From assembly GCF_001499675.1 (NCBI RefSeq), contig NZ_LN609302.1, positions 62,001 to 126,000 on the forward strand: 64,000 nt of DNA, given 5' to 3'. The DNA comes from Acetobacter ghanensis. GTDB taxonomy: Bacteria; Pseudomonadota; Alphaproteobacteria; Acetobacterales; Acetobacteraceae. The notes beneath the pieces are model-generated. The model had not been told where the DNA came from, made no database searches, and saw only the letters and a list, made by a program, of their open reading frames with translations. Made by a program: the position numbers and the translations under genes. This document shows, in pieces, positions 16,301 through 25,619 of this stretch (its first letter is position 1; each line of letters begins with the position of its first letter).

Positions 16301-17824
16301 TTATTCAGCGGCAATGGGGTAATCGTCGTCATAATCCAATCCGGGTTCGGACAGGACAAAGTTGCTGACCAGATCCACCATTCTGGCCGAACGGCTGGTC
16401 AGATGCTGGCAGTCTCTGGAGGCGTGCTCGGACATGGCCGATGTTTTTTCCGTCAGGTCCCGCAGGGCAGCGGCCTCGCGGTGGGTGCCTTTTACGCTTT
16501 GCTGCTGGCCCCCCATTTCCTTGTTGATCTTGCAAATGGCGTCGTTCACCACGGTAATGCCCGCCCCTATGTTGGACAGGTCCACCACCATCTGGCTAAC
16601 CGCATCCGCCCCGTTGCGAATGACCGCCTCGTTCTTTTGCGCACTGGCGGCAATCTGCCTTGCAGCCTGTGACGTTTTGACCGACAGGTCGCGGATGGCC
16701 ATTGCCACAACGGAGAAGCCACGCCCCATTTCCCCCGCGCGTGTGGCCTCCACATTGGCGTTAAGCGCCAGAAAGTTGGTCTGCGCGGCTATGTTCTGAA
16801 TAGAGCCAACCAGATCGGAAATGGTTTTCCACGCGGCCTGAATATCCGCCATGGTGGCGCGTACATCGTGCATATTCACATTGCCACGCTCTGCCGCGGC
16901 CACACATTGGCGCACGGCTTTTTCCGCCGCGACCGTCTGCCCCGACACATCATCGAGTGACGTCTCAAGCGAGGCCGTCGCATCGGTCAGGCGGTGGATG
17001 GACCCAACCTGCGCCTCGTTCTGGCTAAGAATACGGGCATTGCTCTGGCTGATGGAGGTTGCGGTTTCCTCCACCTGTGTGGAAACCTCACGAATATCAG
17101 ACACCACGCCATTCAGCCCGGTCTTGAGCTTGGCAAAGGCTGCGGCCAGCACGGGGGAACGTTCGGCCACATCATGCGCCAGAGTTGCGCTCAGGTCTCC
17201 TTCCGCCACCCGCTCTAGGGCCTGTGCAATCTGCTCCAGTGCCGAGCGTTCGGAGGCTGCCTTCTGCCGTTCCTCCTCCAGCCGTGCCAGATAGGTGGAA
17301 ATAACCAGATCCATGTCCAGAAAAGTGGATTTGATAATGGCGCCAATCTGCTGGCCCAGCTTTTCGCCCGCTTCGGCTGCCGCATCCCCCCGCCCAAAGA
17401 GGGAGCGCCGCCCGTTTGGCATCCCCCGGCGGATCAGGCGGCGGCATATGGCATCCAGCAGCACGGCGTAGCCATCTATATACCACCGGGGTTCCAGCCC
17501 TATGCGGGCGTGGGCGAGGCCAATACGGGTTACATCGGCCACATAATCCGGCCCGAACTTGCCCGATAGAATAGTGTCCCAGTGCATCTGTTGCAGGGAG
17601 CGGGCCTTGGTTGTGGTGGCCTCGGTTGGAAAAAACCGGGCCAGTTCTGGTACATCATGCACACGTTTGTAAAATTCGGACAGGCTTTCATCCAGTATGT
17701 CAGCCATAGCGGGGCGCATGTCGGCCAGCGTCTCACGCTCGGGCCGCTCTATGCCCATAAAAGACAGCCTGTCAGCTATTGAGGCAGGCTGTTGCTGGCC
17801 TGTCCGGCCGTCCGAATTGTCCAT
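16301..17824 (-). CDS. Globin-coupled methyl-accepting chemotaxis protein (aerotaxis receptor, HemAT type)
   Basis: 507 residues, no membrane helix. Residues about 20-185 form a protoglobin sensor domain. The proximal haem ligand is H105 in GLAHARIGLEPRWYIDGY, preceded by the FYKRVHDVPELARFFP helix. A short linker leads to the MCP signalling domain with the hairpin FLALNANVEATRAGEMGRGF (about 345-365). Such receptors bind O2 at haem and control CheA in the cytoplasm. The C-terminus (DYDDDYPIAAE) lacks the W-x-x-F tether seen on other receptors here. It starts after AAGGTGG and follows flaF by 34 bases. Confidence 0.9.
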   Translation of the reverse strand: MDNSDGRTGQQQPASIADRLSFMGIERPERETLADMRPAMADILDESLSEFYKRVHDVPELARFFPTEATTTKARSLQQMHWDTILSGKFGPDYVADVTRIGLAHARIGLEPRWYIDGYAVLLDAICRRLIRRGMPNGRRSLFGRGDAAAEAGEKLGQQIGAIIKSTFLDMDLVISTYLARLEEERQKAASERSALEQIAQALERVAEGDLSATLAHDVAERSPVLAAAFAKLKTGLNGVVSDIREVSTQVEETATSISQSNARILSQNEAQVGSIHRLTDATASLETSLDDVSGQTVAAEKAVRQCVAAAERGNVNMHDVRATMADIQAAWKTISDLVGSIQNIAAQTNFLALNANVEATRAGEMGRGFSVVAMAIRDLSVKTSQAARQIAASAQKNEAVIRNGADAVSQMVVDLSNIGAGITVVNDAICKINKEMGGQQQSVKGTHREAAALRDLTEKTSAMSEHASRDCQHLTSRSARMVDLVSNFVLSEPGLDYDDDYPIAAE

Positions 17825-17858
17825 AGTCGAGCCACCTTATTGTTGGCTCCCTCGCCGT

Positions 17859-18254
17859 TCAGAGCATGGCGTCAGCGTCAAAATCCTGCCCATGCGCTGC
17901 GGATGTTTCCAAGCCTTCCAGAACGGTTTCTGCAATACTGATCAAGGGAGCGAGAGACAGATTGGTATCAAGAATGGCGCGAATGCCGTAACGCTGGGCC
18001 TGCGAGGCCAGCCTTACAAAAACTTCCCTGTCTTCATAACTGGTGGCGCCCGCATCCAGCGAATTTGCCTTCATGATCATGGACCACAAACGCTGATTCT
18101 TGGTCAGGGCACTGAGCCGAACGGAGGGTTCGGAACTGGCTGCCGCCGTTTCCAACTCTTCGATCAGCAGTCTAAAGCAGGTGGCATCGGCCTGTCGGTC
18201 CGTCAGGGAGAACCCGGCCACATTCTGGTAGGCGCGCATTGCGGGATGGATCAT
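17859..18254 (-). CDS. flaF: Flagellar regulatory protein FlaF
   Basis: 131 residues resembling the alphaproteobacterial FlaF family: an AYQ start, an acidic helix (CFRLLIEELETAAA), then LSALTKNQRLWSMIMKAN and a C-terminal helix (FVRLASQAQRYGIRAILD). FlaF is needed for flagellin synthesis or export and works opposite FlbT in controlling flagellin mRNA. Here it is not beside flagellin but directly upstream of the globin-coupled receptor, with a 34-base gap. The start could be ATG 18254 or the in-frame ATG at 18239 (MRAYQ). The 35-residue C-terminal extension is longer than usual. Confidence 0.75.
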   Translation of the reverse strand: MIHPAMRAYQNVAGFSLTDRQADATCFRLLIEELETAAASSEPSVRLSALTKNQRLWSMIMKANSLDAGATSYEDREVFVRLASQAQRYGIRAILDTNLSLAPLISIAETVLEGLETSAAHGQDFDADAML

Positions 18255-18567
18255 GATTGCACCATATCTAGCTCGGCTGGTTTTTTCCCAAAGGGGCCAA
18301 AATCAGCCACGTGTGTGTCATTCATTCTACACCCGGCACCCGAACGTGACCAGAGCAACCTAACGGAACCTACAAGCCGAGTGTTGGCAGCAATTAGTAA
18401 ACAATTTATAAATTTTTTCCGATTCTTCATCCATATTCATCAATGTTTAAAATAACCCAACAGGTCCGCAAATCCCGCACAGCAAAAAGGCCGGACACGT
18501 TGGGTGCCCGGCCTTTTTTGCAGTTTACATCCGCCCCAAAAGAGCGGTTGGCGGTTACCCGCCGGGT
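18255..18567. other. Gap between the receptor gene and flaF: terminator plus AT-rich promoter region
   Basis: 313 bases without a gene. The right part holds the receptor terminator (18484-18519). An AT-rich stretch at about 18390-18450 is the likely flaF promoter region on the minus strand. It includes TTAAACATTGATGAA, which has the spacing of a CtrA box but only an imperfect second half. Confidence 0.4.
18484..18519 (-). terminator. Rho-independent terminator after the 498-residue receptor
   Basis: GGCCGG/CCGGCC, extended inside by a CAC/GTG pairing, is flanked by five A on the left and six T on the right. It can therefore act on both strands; on the minus strand it follows the receptor gene. 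Confidence 0.8.
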
Positions 18568-20064
18568 TTAGAAGTCCGACCAGCCATCTTCCCCACTGGT
18601 CACCAACTGGCGGGGAGCAGCGGCGGGTCTGCTGGCGGCCAATGACGCCGGACGAGCAGACGGGCTGGCCAGAGCCGCACGCTTTGGTGCCCCGCCAGCC
18701 AGCGCCGGAGCCTGACCAGAGAGTTTGAACTGGCCAACAACCTTAACAAGGTGGGCGGCCTCGGTCGTCAAGTTATGGGCGGCGGCGGCGGTTTGTTCCA
18801 CCATGGCGGCGTTTTGCTGGGTGGTGGCGTCAATATGGGTGGCGGCGGTGTTCACCTCGCCCAAGCTGCCCACCTGCTCACGCGCAACCGTGGCAATGTT
18901 GCCAACATGGGTGGTAATGGCCTCCACCTGCCCGGCAACCATCCGAAGTTCCTTATCCGTCTGCTCCACAAGGCGCACGCCCTCGGTCACCTGACGGGTG
19001 GAAATTTCGATCAGGCTCCGAATATCGCGCGAGGATGTGGAAGAGCGCTGGGCCAAAGCCCGGATCTCGGTTGCGACCACGGCAAACCCGCGCCCTGCAT
19101 CCCCCGCACGGGCCGCTTCCACGCCTGCGTTCAGGGCCAGCAGGTTGGTCTGGAAGGCAATGTCATCAATAATGCCAATAATAGCGGACATTTTGGCAGA
19201 CGACGTTGCAATTTCCTGAATGGCGGACATGGCGGACAGCATGACCTGAGTGGAACGCTGCACGGCGGCATGAGCGCTCAGGGCTGCGGCGCGGGCTTCC
19301 TGCGCAGCTTCGGACTGGTTGTCCACGCCATTTTTAACATTGGTTACAGAGGCAGCCATCTGCCCCATGGCAGCAGCTTGGCGCTCGGTCCGCTGGGCAA
19401 AATCCTGCGATGCCTCGGCAATTTCCATGGACCCACCCTGAATAAGGGCGGAAGCCGCAGCCACTTCCTCCATCGCTTCAGACAGGGAGGCCACAGCCTC
19501 GTTAAAGTCACGGCGCAGGGCGTCAAACTCTGGCGCAAAGGGGGACGTGAACTGGAAGGCCAGATTCCGGCTGGCCAGTGTTTTCATCCCCTTGCCCAAT
19601 TCCACAATCAGGCCATTCTGCTCAACCGCGCGTTCCTGCGTAATAGTACTCAACCGCTGCTGCTCGGCGGCACTTTCCTGCGCGATTTTCTGAAGGTCCA
19701 ACTGCTTGACCAACACACCGCGGAAGGTAGTGAGCGCCTTGGCCAGACGGCCCGCGCAATCAGTCCATTCTACATAGGGGATGGTCTCATCCAGCCTGCC
19801 CGCCGCAATGCGCTCGGTCAGGGCTGTAATGGTCTCAAACGGTACGGCAGCCCGGGTGATCAGCACCCAGCGGGCCAGAAACACCATAAGGGAGCTGATA
19901 ACAAACCCACCCAGCCCAAGGTAACGCTGCACGGCTAGCGGCAGATCCATTTCGGAACTGACAAGCTGCACCAGAATCTGCAAAATCATGTAGGCTTGCA
20001 AGCAGGCCATCACGATGGAAATTTTCCGCCTTAATGGCGCTTTTTCAGTAAACCAGGCCAACAT
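18568..20064 (-). CDS. Methyl-accepting chemotaxis protein with CheR-tether-like tail
   Basis: 498 residues with two N-terminal membrane helices (about 15-35 and 50-70) separated by only about 12 residues, so there is almost no periplasmic sensor domain. A HAMP-like and helical region follows, then the signalling hairpin [20 protein letters not shown]. The C-terminus, after a Pro/Ala-rich flexible linker, is GEDGWSDF. Its last five residues fit the xWxxF pentapeptide that tethers CheR and CheB. It probably senses membrane or internal state because no ligand domain is visible. AAGGCGG precedes the ATG. It is followed by its own terminator. Confidence 0.92.
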   Translation of the reverse strand: MLAWFTEKAPLRRKISIVMACLQAYMILQILVQLVSSEMDLPLAVQRYLGLGGFVISSLMVFLARWVLITRAAVPFETITALTERIAAGRLDETIPYVEWTDCAGRLAKALTTFRGVLVKQLDLQKIAQESAAEQQRLSTITQERAVEQNGLIVELGKGMKTLASRNLAFQFTSPFAPEFDALRRDFNEAVASLSEAMEEVAAASALIQGGSMEIAEASQDFAQRTERQAAAMGQMAASVTNVKNGVDNQSEAAQEARAAALSAHAAVQRSTQVMLSAMSAIQEIATSSAKMSAIIGIIDDIAFQTNLLALNAGVEAARAGDAGRGFAVVATEIRALAQRSSTSSRDIRSLIEISTRQVTEGVRLVEQTDKELRMVAGQVEAITTHVGNIATVAREQVGSLGEVNTAATHIDATTQQNAAMVEQTAAAAHNLTTEAAHLVKVVGQFKLSGQAPALAGGAPKRAALASPSARPASLAASRPAAAPRQLVTSGEDGWSDF

Positions 20065-20301
20065 AATTTTTCCGCCTTAATCGCAGTTATTGACATGAGG
20101 CATAGCCGGTTGCCCCCGTAGTCCGTCAATCTATTGTTAAGGGGTTTGTTAGTTTTATTCTGACATGCGTGAAAAAAATAACACACGGCCCCGCCTGCAC
20201 GGCGTGCTGCTGCACATGTCACGCTGCGCCCCGTTATGCATATTGTGCGGAAAAGGTCAGGCTGTTTGCGGGCTAAGGCCACGCCGGGGAAGCCACCCCC
20301 T

Positions 20302-20339
20302 AAAAAGAAGAGCGGGGTATGGCCAACACCATACCCCGC
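20302..20339 (-). terminator. Terminator after flgD
   Basis: A perfect 11-base stem (GCGGGGTATGG / CCATACCCCGC) with a 6-base loop starts just after the flgD stop. It is followed on the minus strand by a T-rich run (TCTTCTTTTTA). It ends the motB-motA-fliK-flgD series. Confidence 0.82.
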
Positions 20340-20345
20340 CCGTCA

Positions 20346-21161
20346 TCAGGACCCGGTGGAGGAACTGTCTGACGTATCGGACGTGTCGTCGTCCGAAGAA
20401 GAAGACGATGAGGAAGAAGATGAGGACGACGAAGACACCTGAGACACGTTGGTCAGCTCGCTCATCGGGATGGTGGCGCTGCCCATCTGCACTTCCATGT
20501 CGTCCGTCCCGGTCTGGATACCCGTAATGGTGCCCGTAACCGTAAAGGACACATCGGACGTATTGCCCGACGAATCCATGGTCTTGACCGCAACGCTGTA
20601 GGCCCCGTCGGACAGCTGGTTGCCGCTGTTGTCGGTGCCATCCCACGTCCACGTATTGGTTCCGCTGGTAGCGGTAACCAAGTCGTCCTTGACGATGGTG
20701 CCTGCGGAGTTGGACACCGCAATGGCAACCGTCTGCCCCGATGTGCCCTGGAAGTTGACCTGCGCGGAGCTGTTCTGCAACGGCAGGGTGGTGGACGTTG
20801 CCGTTGCCTGCGAGCCAACAAGTGCGCTGTCCGAGCTGAGCTGCCCGCTCTCGTTAAGCGAGATGAGCGAGGAGAGCTTGGAGTTGGTTTCCACCTGCTG
20901 TTCCACCCCGGCAAACTCCACCAGTTCGCTGGTGAAGGAGTCACTGCTCATGGGGCTGCTGGGGTCCTGATGCTGGAGCTGCGTGGTCAACAGGGTCAGG
21001 AACGTGGTGTAGTTATCCGCAAGCGAGGACAACGCTGACGTAGCCGACGTTGACGACGTGGTGGAAGACGTCGAGCTGGACGTGGCGGCAGAGCTTTTGG
21101 CCGTTGCCTCCGCTGCCGAGAGCAGACTGTATTCGCTGGTCGTCAGTGACGTCGTGGACAT
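20346..21161 (-). CDS. flgD: Hook assembly scaffold FlgD with Ser/Asp-rich tail
   Basis: 271 residues. The FlgD core begins LADNYTTFLTLLTTQLQHQD and continues SFTSELVEFAGVEQQVETN, the most conserved part of the family. It is followed by a beta-sandwich (WTWDGTDNSGNQLSDGAYSV). FlgD caps the growing hook. After the core comes an unusual tail of about 30 residues with a run of 15 serines and then acidic residues (DDDTSD). The serines use mixed codons, so it is not a simple slippage repeat. AGGAAGG precedes the ATG. It follows fliK by 42 bases. Confidence 0.93.
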   Translation of the reverse strand: MSTTSLTTSEYSLLSAAEATAKSSAATSSSTSSTTSSTSATSALSSLADNYTTFLTLLTTQLQHQDPSSPMSSDSFTSELVEFAGVEQQVETNSKLSSLISLNESGQLSSDSALVGSQATATSTTLPLQNSSAQVNFQGTSGQTVAIAVSNSAGTIVKDDLVTATSGTNTWTWDGTDNSGNQLSDGAYSVAVKTMDSSGNTSDVSFTVTGTITGIQTGTDDMEVQMGSATIPMSELTNVSQVSSSSSSSSSSSSSSDDDTSDTSDSSSTGS

Positions 21162-21203
21162 AAGCCCGCTTCCTTCCTGTGTGCCTTGTAGATACGCCCG
21201 GGG

Positions 21204-23207
21204 TCAGGCGGTAATGTTAACCCCACGTCCATCATTTACGCGCGTGCCGGATGAGGTTGCACTGCCATCCTGTTGCTCCGCACCCGCCAGATCCGATGCG
21301 GTGGACAGAGCATTTGCGGCCCATGCGTTCCCGCCCGAAGACTGGCTACCGCCCTGCCCTGCACTGCTGTTGGCACCGCCAAAAGCGCCATCGGCAAAGC
21401 TGCTGCTGCTACCCGTATCCTGCTGACTGGTATTATTGCCTGTGTCGCTCGCGGCAACAACATCAATCTTCAGGTGCTCTACGTTTACACCCGCAGCGTC
21501 CAGCGCTGCAACAAGCTCGTGCCGTGTATTGGCCAGATGGTGCGCGGTTGCGGCATCCTCACTCTGGAGCACAACACCCGTGGTTACGCCATCCGTCCCC
21601 TGTACGCGCACATGCACGGGGGTAGAATCGGCGGTCATCACGGTCATGGATACGCCGGTATCCGTACTATCCGCCCCGGCAAGGGAGAACAGGCCCGTGG
21701 TCTGCTCATCCTCCTGCGCGGCGGTGGCCGTTGCCTGCCCGGCCTGTGCTGTTGTTGTTGCGGTGCTCTGGCCCTGTGTCTGCCCTAGCGCCGTACCCAG
21801 CGTGGAAGAAAAGGAGGATGCCTCCTGCGCCGCACTTTGCGCCAGTGTGCTGGTCTGCGCCCCGCTATCGGCCAGCAAGGCCTGCTGCCCTTCCTCGCCC
21901 GCGCCACTGCCGGACTGGTCGGAAAAACCACCTTCACTTTCCTGCACCGTGCTGCCCAGCGCCACCATGGCGGTCGTGGCGTCGGCTGTAAGGCCTGCCT
22001 GCCCATCCGTGGTCAGGGTGCTACCAGCAACGGCATCTGCCGCCTGCCCGCTCTGCTGGGTAGTGGACTGGGTAACGCTAACATTGCTGACAACAGCAGC
22101 AACCTGCTGGAGCGTAAGCGCTGCGGACTGCTGCGCCGTATCCGTAGCCGCCGTGGCAGCGGAGGCGGTGGTGGCCTGCGTGCCGGGCTGGCTGGCCACA
22201 CTGGCTGCCAGCGTACCCAGCGGGTTCTGCACCACGGGGCTTGCGGTGGCCGAGGCCATCTGCGGTGCGGTGGCACTTTGCGCCACGCTGGCAAGGTTTG
22301 GCCCTACCGAACTTGTTGCAGGCTGCGCCAGAGCCGAGGCCAAACCAGTGGCAAGGCCGGACAACGCCCCGGTCAGGGAGACAGACCCGCTCTGCCCGGC
22401 CAGACTGGTCAGCCCCTGCGGCGCGAGGGAACCTGCGGCAACAGACAGCGCCCCTTGCAGCAGAGCATCAGCCGACAGGCTGCCCACACCCTGCCCATTG
22501 GCAAGCTGCGCGGCCTGTGTGGCGTTGGCGTCCAAAGTAGCGGCGGATGTGGCATCGCTCCCGGCCTGTGCCGTAGTCACCCCTGCCGTCTGCGCTTGTC
22601 CGGGCAGCGAATCCGCCCCCTGCAAGGCCATCTGCATCAGCGTTTCCGCCATGCTCCATACGCTGGAATCCTGCGTCGTCTGGCTGGTGTCGGCCGCAGT
22701 GGCTGTGGTTGCGCTCTCATCCGCCGTGGTGGCGGCCTGCTCATCCGTGCTGGTGTCTTCAGTCTGGGTTTTTGTGTGTTTGCTGCTTTGCGCCTTCCCC
22801 GCCACGGCGGTGGTGGTGGCGGCACCCGTCCCCTTGGCCTTGCTGGCCGTGGTGCTGGTTGTGGCGGCCGGCGTGGAGGAGGCTGCGGCAGACTTGCTGG
22901 AGGTGCTGTTGCTACTGGTGGTAGTGGAGGAGGACGCCGTACTATCAGACTGGTCCGCACCGCCCTGCGTGCCGCTGGTAGTGGCCGCAGACGTGGACTG
23001 CTGCGTGGCGGCATGGCGGCCGTGGGTTGCCGTGGAAGATGGGGCGGCCATGCTCTTCAGCACAGCAGCAAAACCACTGGTCTGCGCAGCGGTCGTGGCC
23101 GCCGCCCCTGTGCTAGTGCGGGAGGAAATAGCGGCCAGAAGGGAGGAAAGCGGCGCTTCCTGCGCGCTTTCGCTCGTATTCACAGCACTTGTTGACTTGA
23201 TACCCAT
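21204..23207 (-). CDS. fliK: Flagellar hook-length control protein FliK
   Basis: 667 residues, dominated by Ala/Thr/Ser/Gln low-complexity sequence, as in FliK ruler regions. The C-terminal switch domain is recognisable at about residues 540-610: VHVRVQGTDGVTTGVVLQSE, then ARHELVAAL-type and GVNVEHLKIDVV segments. FliK is exported intermittently, measures the hook and triggers the FlhB specificity switch. It is about 1.6 times the length of the E. coli protein. It lies 51 bases after motA and just before flgD, its usual neighbour. Confidence 0.9.
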   Translation of the reverse strand: MGIKSTSAVNTSESAQEAPLSSLLAAISSRTSTGAAATTAAQTSGFAAVLKSMAAPSSTATHGRHAATQQSTSAATTSGTQGGADQSDSTASSSTTTSSNSTSSKSAAASSTPAATTSTTASKAKGTGAATTTAVAGKAQSSKHTKTQTEDTSTDEQAATTADESATTATAADTSQTTQDSSVWSMAETLMQMALQGADSLPGQAQTAGVTTAQAGSDATSAATLDANATQAAQLANGQGVGSLSADALLQGALSVAAGSLAPQGLTSLAGQSGSVSLTGALSGLATGLASALAQPATSSVGPNLASVAQSATAPQMASATASPVVQNPLGTLAASVASQPGTQATTASAATAATDTAQQSAALTLQQVAAVVSNVSVTQSTTQQSGQAADAVAGSTLTTDGQAGLTADATTAMVALGSTVQESEGGFSDQSGSGAGEEGQQALLADSGAQTSTLAQSAAQEASSFSSTLGTALGQTQGQSTATTTAQAGQATATAAQEDEQTTGLFSLAGADSTDTGVSMTVMTADSTPVHVRVQGTDGVTTGVVLQSEDAATAHHLANTRHELVAALDAAGVNVEHLKIDVVAASDTGNNTSQQDTGSSSSFADGAFGGANSSAGQGGSQSSGGNAWAANALSTASDLAGAEQQDGSATSSGTRVNDGRGVNITA

Positions 23208-23258
23208 CAGCTTTTCCCCTCCTCCAGCGGACCCGCTGGTGGCATTCCTTATACCCTG

Positions 23259-24140
23259 TTAGGCCGCCGCTGCCCCCGGGTGACTTGCTTCGGACAGGGC
23301 AGAATCAAGCTCAGCGAATGTGGGCATAAACGCATGCGGTATGTCCTTACGCCCGATTTCCGCGCAGATCTGCGGCGGGTTGCCTTGCAGATGCGCCACG
23401 AAAACCGTGCGGATTAGGTCCTGATACCGTGCGTCCTGCGAGACCACATCGCGCATCCTAGACGAAAGTGGGGCCACAACGCCATAAGACAAAAGCACAC
23501 CCAGAAAGGTCCCAACAAGTGCGCCTGCAATCATCTCACCCAGAATGACCGGCGGCTTGCTAATGGAGGCCATGGTTTTAATAACCCCCAGCACGGCGGC
23601 CACAATGCCAAGGGCTGGCAGGGCGTCGGCAATGCTTTGCAGGCTTTCGGATGTGTGCAGCTCTTCGCTCAGGTTCTTTTTAAGCTCACGCCCCATCACT
23701 TCATCAAGCTGGTAGGCGTCATCCATGTTCAGGCTGATCAGGCGCAGGTAATCGCAGATCAGTGCGCGGGTTGGCACATCGTCCCGCACATTGGGAGAGA
23801 GCGCAAAAATGCTGCTGTCGTTCGGGTTTTCAATATGTTCTTCAAGCGCCATGTTGCCCTTGGCCTGCGCCAGCCGCATAAAGCGGAACAGCGTGACCAG
23901 CAGCTCCGTATAGGCCGCCTTGTTGTAGCGCGGCCCCTTAATGGTGCGGCGCAGGTAATGCGGGAATTCCTTGAGCACGTCCTTGGAATTGGACATGACA
24001 AAAATACCAACTGCAGCCCCAAGAATGGTCAGCAGTTCGAACGGCATGGACATAATAAGCGGCGCAAGCGCCCCGCCCGATGCCACAAACGAGCCAAACA
24101 CGCAGAGCAGCGCAAAAATGAGCCCCCCAATGAACAGCAT
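23259..24140 (-). CDS. motA: Flagellar motor stator protein MotA
   Basis: 293 residues with four membrane helices. The first starts at residue 1 (MLFIGGLIFALLCVFGSFVA) and the third and fourth include LPALGIVAAVLGVIKTMASI and GALVGTFLGVLLSYGVVAPL. The cytoplasmic loop (about 45-160) carries the charged residues that act on FliG. MotA and MotB form the proton-driven stator in the inner membrane. The gene order is motB then motA, reversed from the enteric order, with a 79-base gap between them. Confidence 0.95.
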   Translation of the reverse strand: MLFIGGLIFALLCVFGSFVASGGALAPLIMSMPFELLTILGAAVGIFVMSNSKDVLKEFPHYLRRTIKGPRYNKAAYTELLVTLFRFMRLAQAKGNMALEEHIENPNDSSIFALSPNVRDDVPTRALICDYLRLISLNMDDAYQLDEVMGRELKKNLSEELHTSESLQSIADALPALGIVAAVLGVIKTMASISKPPVILGEMIAGALVGTFLGVLLSYGVVAPLSSRMRDVVSQDARYQDLIRTVFVAHLQGNPPQICAEIGRKDIPHAFMPTFAELDSALSEASHPGAAAA

Positions 24141-24219
24141 TTAACGGTCTCCACTTTCAACTACGTTGTACCGGCTGGCACCACCTGCCTGCGGCACGTC
24201 ATCATCCTGTTACGGGCGG

Positions 24220-25602
24220 TTACTGCGGTGCGGGTGTCCACGTATCCTGCGAGGGCTGGAACGGCTGGTCCGCAGGGGCTGGGGCTGGGGCCGGAGCCTC
24301 CGCTGGCTGGGTACGCGGCCTTGTCACCGTACGCACACGCACCCCTCTCACCCGCCGGGGAGCCGCCGCCGGGGCAGGCTGGGCATCCGCCGGGGTTGTA
24401 GCCGGTGCGGCTGGCGCTTGCTGCCCTGCTGCCGGTGCGGCAGGCGCAGGAGCGGGCGGCGTTGAGGCCGCCGGAGCCGGGGCACCGCCCTGCGGGGGTG
24501 TTGGCGTAGCAGGTTGCGCGGGCTGCCCGTTGGCCTGCCCATTGGGCTGCTGCGATGTGGCATCCCCCTGCGCGGGCATGGGCACAATGGCCCCACCCGG
24601 CTGGCCGGGATTTTCAAAGCGACGATGCAGGATCAGCACCACACGCCGGTTAGCCGCAGCACCGGGGTCGGACGGCACCGCCAGATCCCGGTCCGCTCGG
24701 CCCGATACGCTCAGAATATTACGGTCGGGGTACCCAGCCCTAACCAACACCTCCCGCGCGCCATCTGCCCGCTGGGCGGAGAGGGTCCAGTTGGACATGC
24801 CTCCACGCTTGGTCGGGCGGTACTGGTCGGCATCGGTATAGCCCACAATGGACAACTGCTCTGGCATGGGGGCCAACCACGCGCCAATCTGCTCCAGCAT
24901 CTTGCGGCCAGCCGCATTGGGGGTGGCGGAGGCGGTGTCGAACATGGGGGTGTTGTTGGCGTCCCGCAGTTCGATCCGAATATCATCCCGCCCGAAGGAG
25001 ACGGTCATGTTCTTGGTCGCGGCCTGTGTATCCGGGTTTTGCGCCACGGACTGCTCCAGCCCTTTGACCATATTGTCAATCTTGGCCTGTTCCGCCGCAG
25101 CGGCCACAGGGTTGTCCACACCAATGGTGCCAATGCTCCTGCCGCCACCACTTTCCGGCCCACCAATGGGAATAATGGAGGGGGAGGCAGGGGTAAGCTG
25201 CGCCTTAAGCCCACGGGTAATGTTATCGGGCGAGCCGCCCTCCTCCGAGCGGCGGGGCGCATCCTTGGCGCCGGGCTGTTCGCCCCCGTTATCGTCCGGG
25301 GCGTCCCCATCTTTGACCTTACGCAGCGTAGTGCCCGCCGTAAGGGGGGAGGGAGATGTTTCCAGCATCCCGTTGGAGGACCCCAGACGGGTGTCTTTTT
25401 CCGCCATGGGGTTAAAGAACTGCGCAATACCCTTGCGCTGCTCTTCCGTTGTCGCATTCAGCAGCCACATCACCAAAAAGAAGGCCATCATGGCCGTCAT
25501 GAAGTCGGCGTACGCAATTTTCCATGCGCCGCCGTGATGACCCTGCTCGCCTGAATCGCCCCCACGTTTGATAATGACGGGGCGTTTGTTGTTATTTGGC
25601 AT
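24220..25602 (-). CDS. motB: Flagellar motor stator protein MotB with long Pro/Ala-rich C-terminal tail
   Basis: 460 residues. The single membrane helix contains the proton-carrying aspartate D33 (KIAYADFMTAMMAFFLVMWL). The plug/linker and an OmpA-like peptidoglycan-binding domain follow, with LSIVGYTDADQY, NWTLSAQRADGAREVLVRAG and GAAANRRVVLILHR. Beyond about residue 335 there is an extra tail of about 125 residues made largely of Pro, Ala and Gln, not found in enteric MotB. It starts 17 bases after the stop of a glycosyltransferase gene. Proton use (not sodium) is inferred from family resemblance. Confidence 0.94.
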   Translation of the reverse strand: MPNNNKRPVIIKRGGDSGEQGHHGGAWKIAYADFMTAMMAFFLVMWLLNATTEEQRKGIAQFFNPMAEKDTRLGSSNGMLETSPSPLTAGTTLRKVKDGDAPDDNGGEQPGAKDAPRRSEEGGSPDNITRGLKAQLTPASPSIIPIGGPESGGGRSIGTIGVDNPVAAAAEQAKIDNMVKGLEQSVAQNPDTQAATKNMTVSFGRDDIRIELRDANNTPMFDTASATPNAAGRKMLEQIGAWLAPMPEQLSIVGYTDADQYRPTKRGGMSNWTLSAQRADGAREVLVRAGYPDRNILSVSGRADRDLAVPSDPGAAANRRVVLILHRRFENPGQPGGAIVPMPAQGDATSQQPNGQANGQPAQPATPTPPQGGAPAPAASTPPAPAPAAPAAGQQAPAAPATTPADAQPAPAAAPRRVRGVRVRTVTRPRTQPAEAPAPAPAPADQPFQPSQDTWTPAPQ

Positions 25603-25619
25603 GTGGTGCTACTGCGACC

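Noticed and set aside
20104..20140. CtrA-like pair TTAA...TTAG upstream of the 498-residue receptor
   Set aside because: The half-sites are 8 bases apart, not 7, so the spacing does not fit.
20380..20440. Possible microsatellite in the flgD tail (run of Ser codons)
   Set aside because: The serines use several codons (TCG, TCC, TCA, TCT), so there is no simple DNA repeat that would slip.
20257..20652. 131-codon frame overlapping the end of flgD and its terminator
   Set aside because: It reads antisense-like Gly/His/Arg-rich sequence through the terminator hairpin; flgD explains the region.
21436..23262. Very long plus-strand open frame (about 600 codons) opposite fliK
   Set aside because: It is the antisense of the repetitive, GC-rich fliK gene; the encoded Ala/Val/Cys-rich sequence has no domain, and fliK has a recognisable C-terminal domain.
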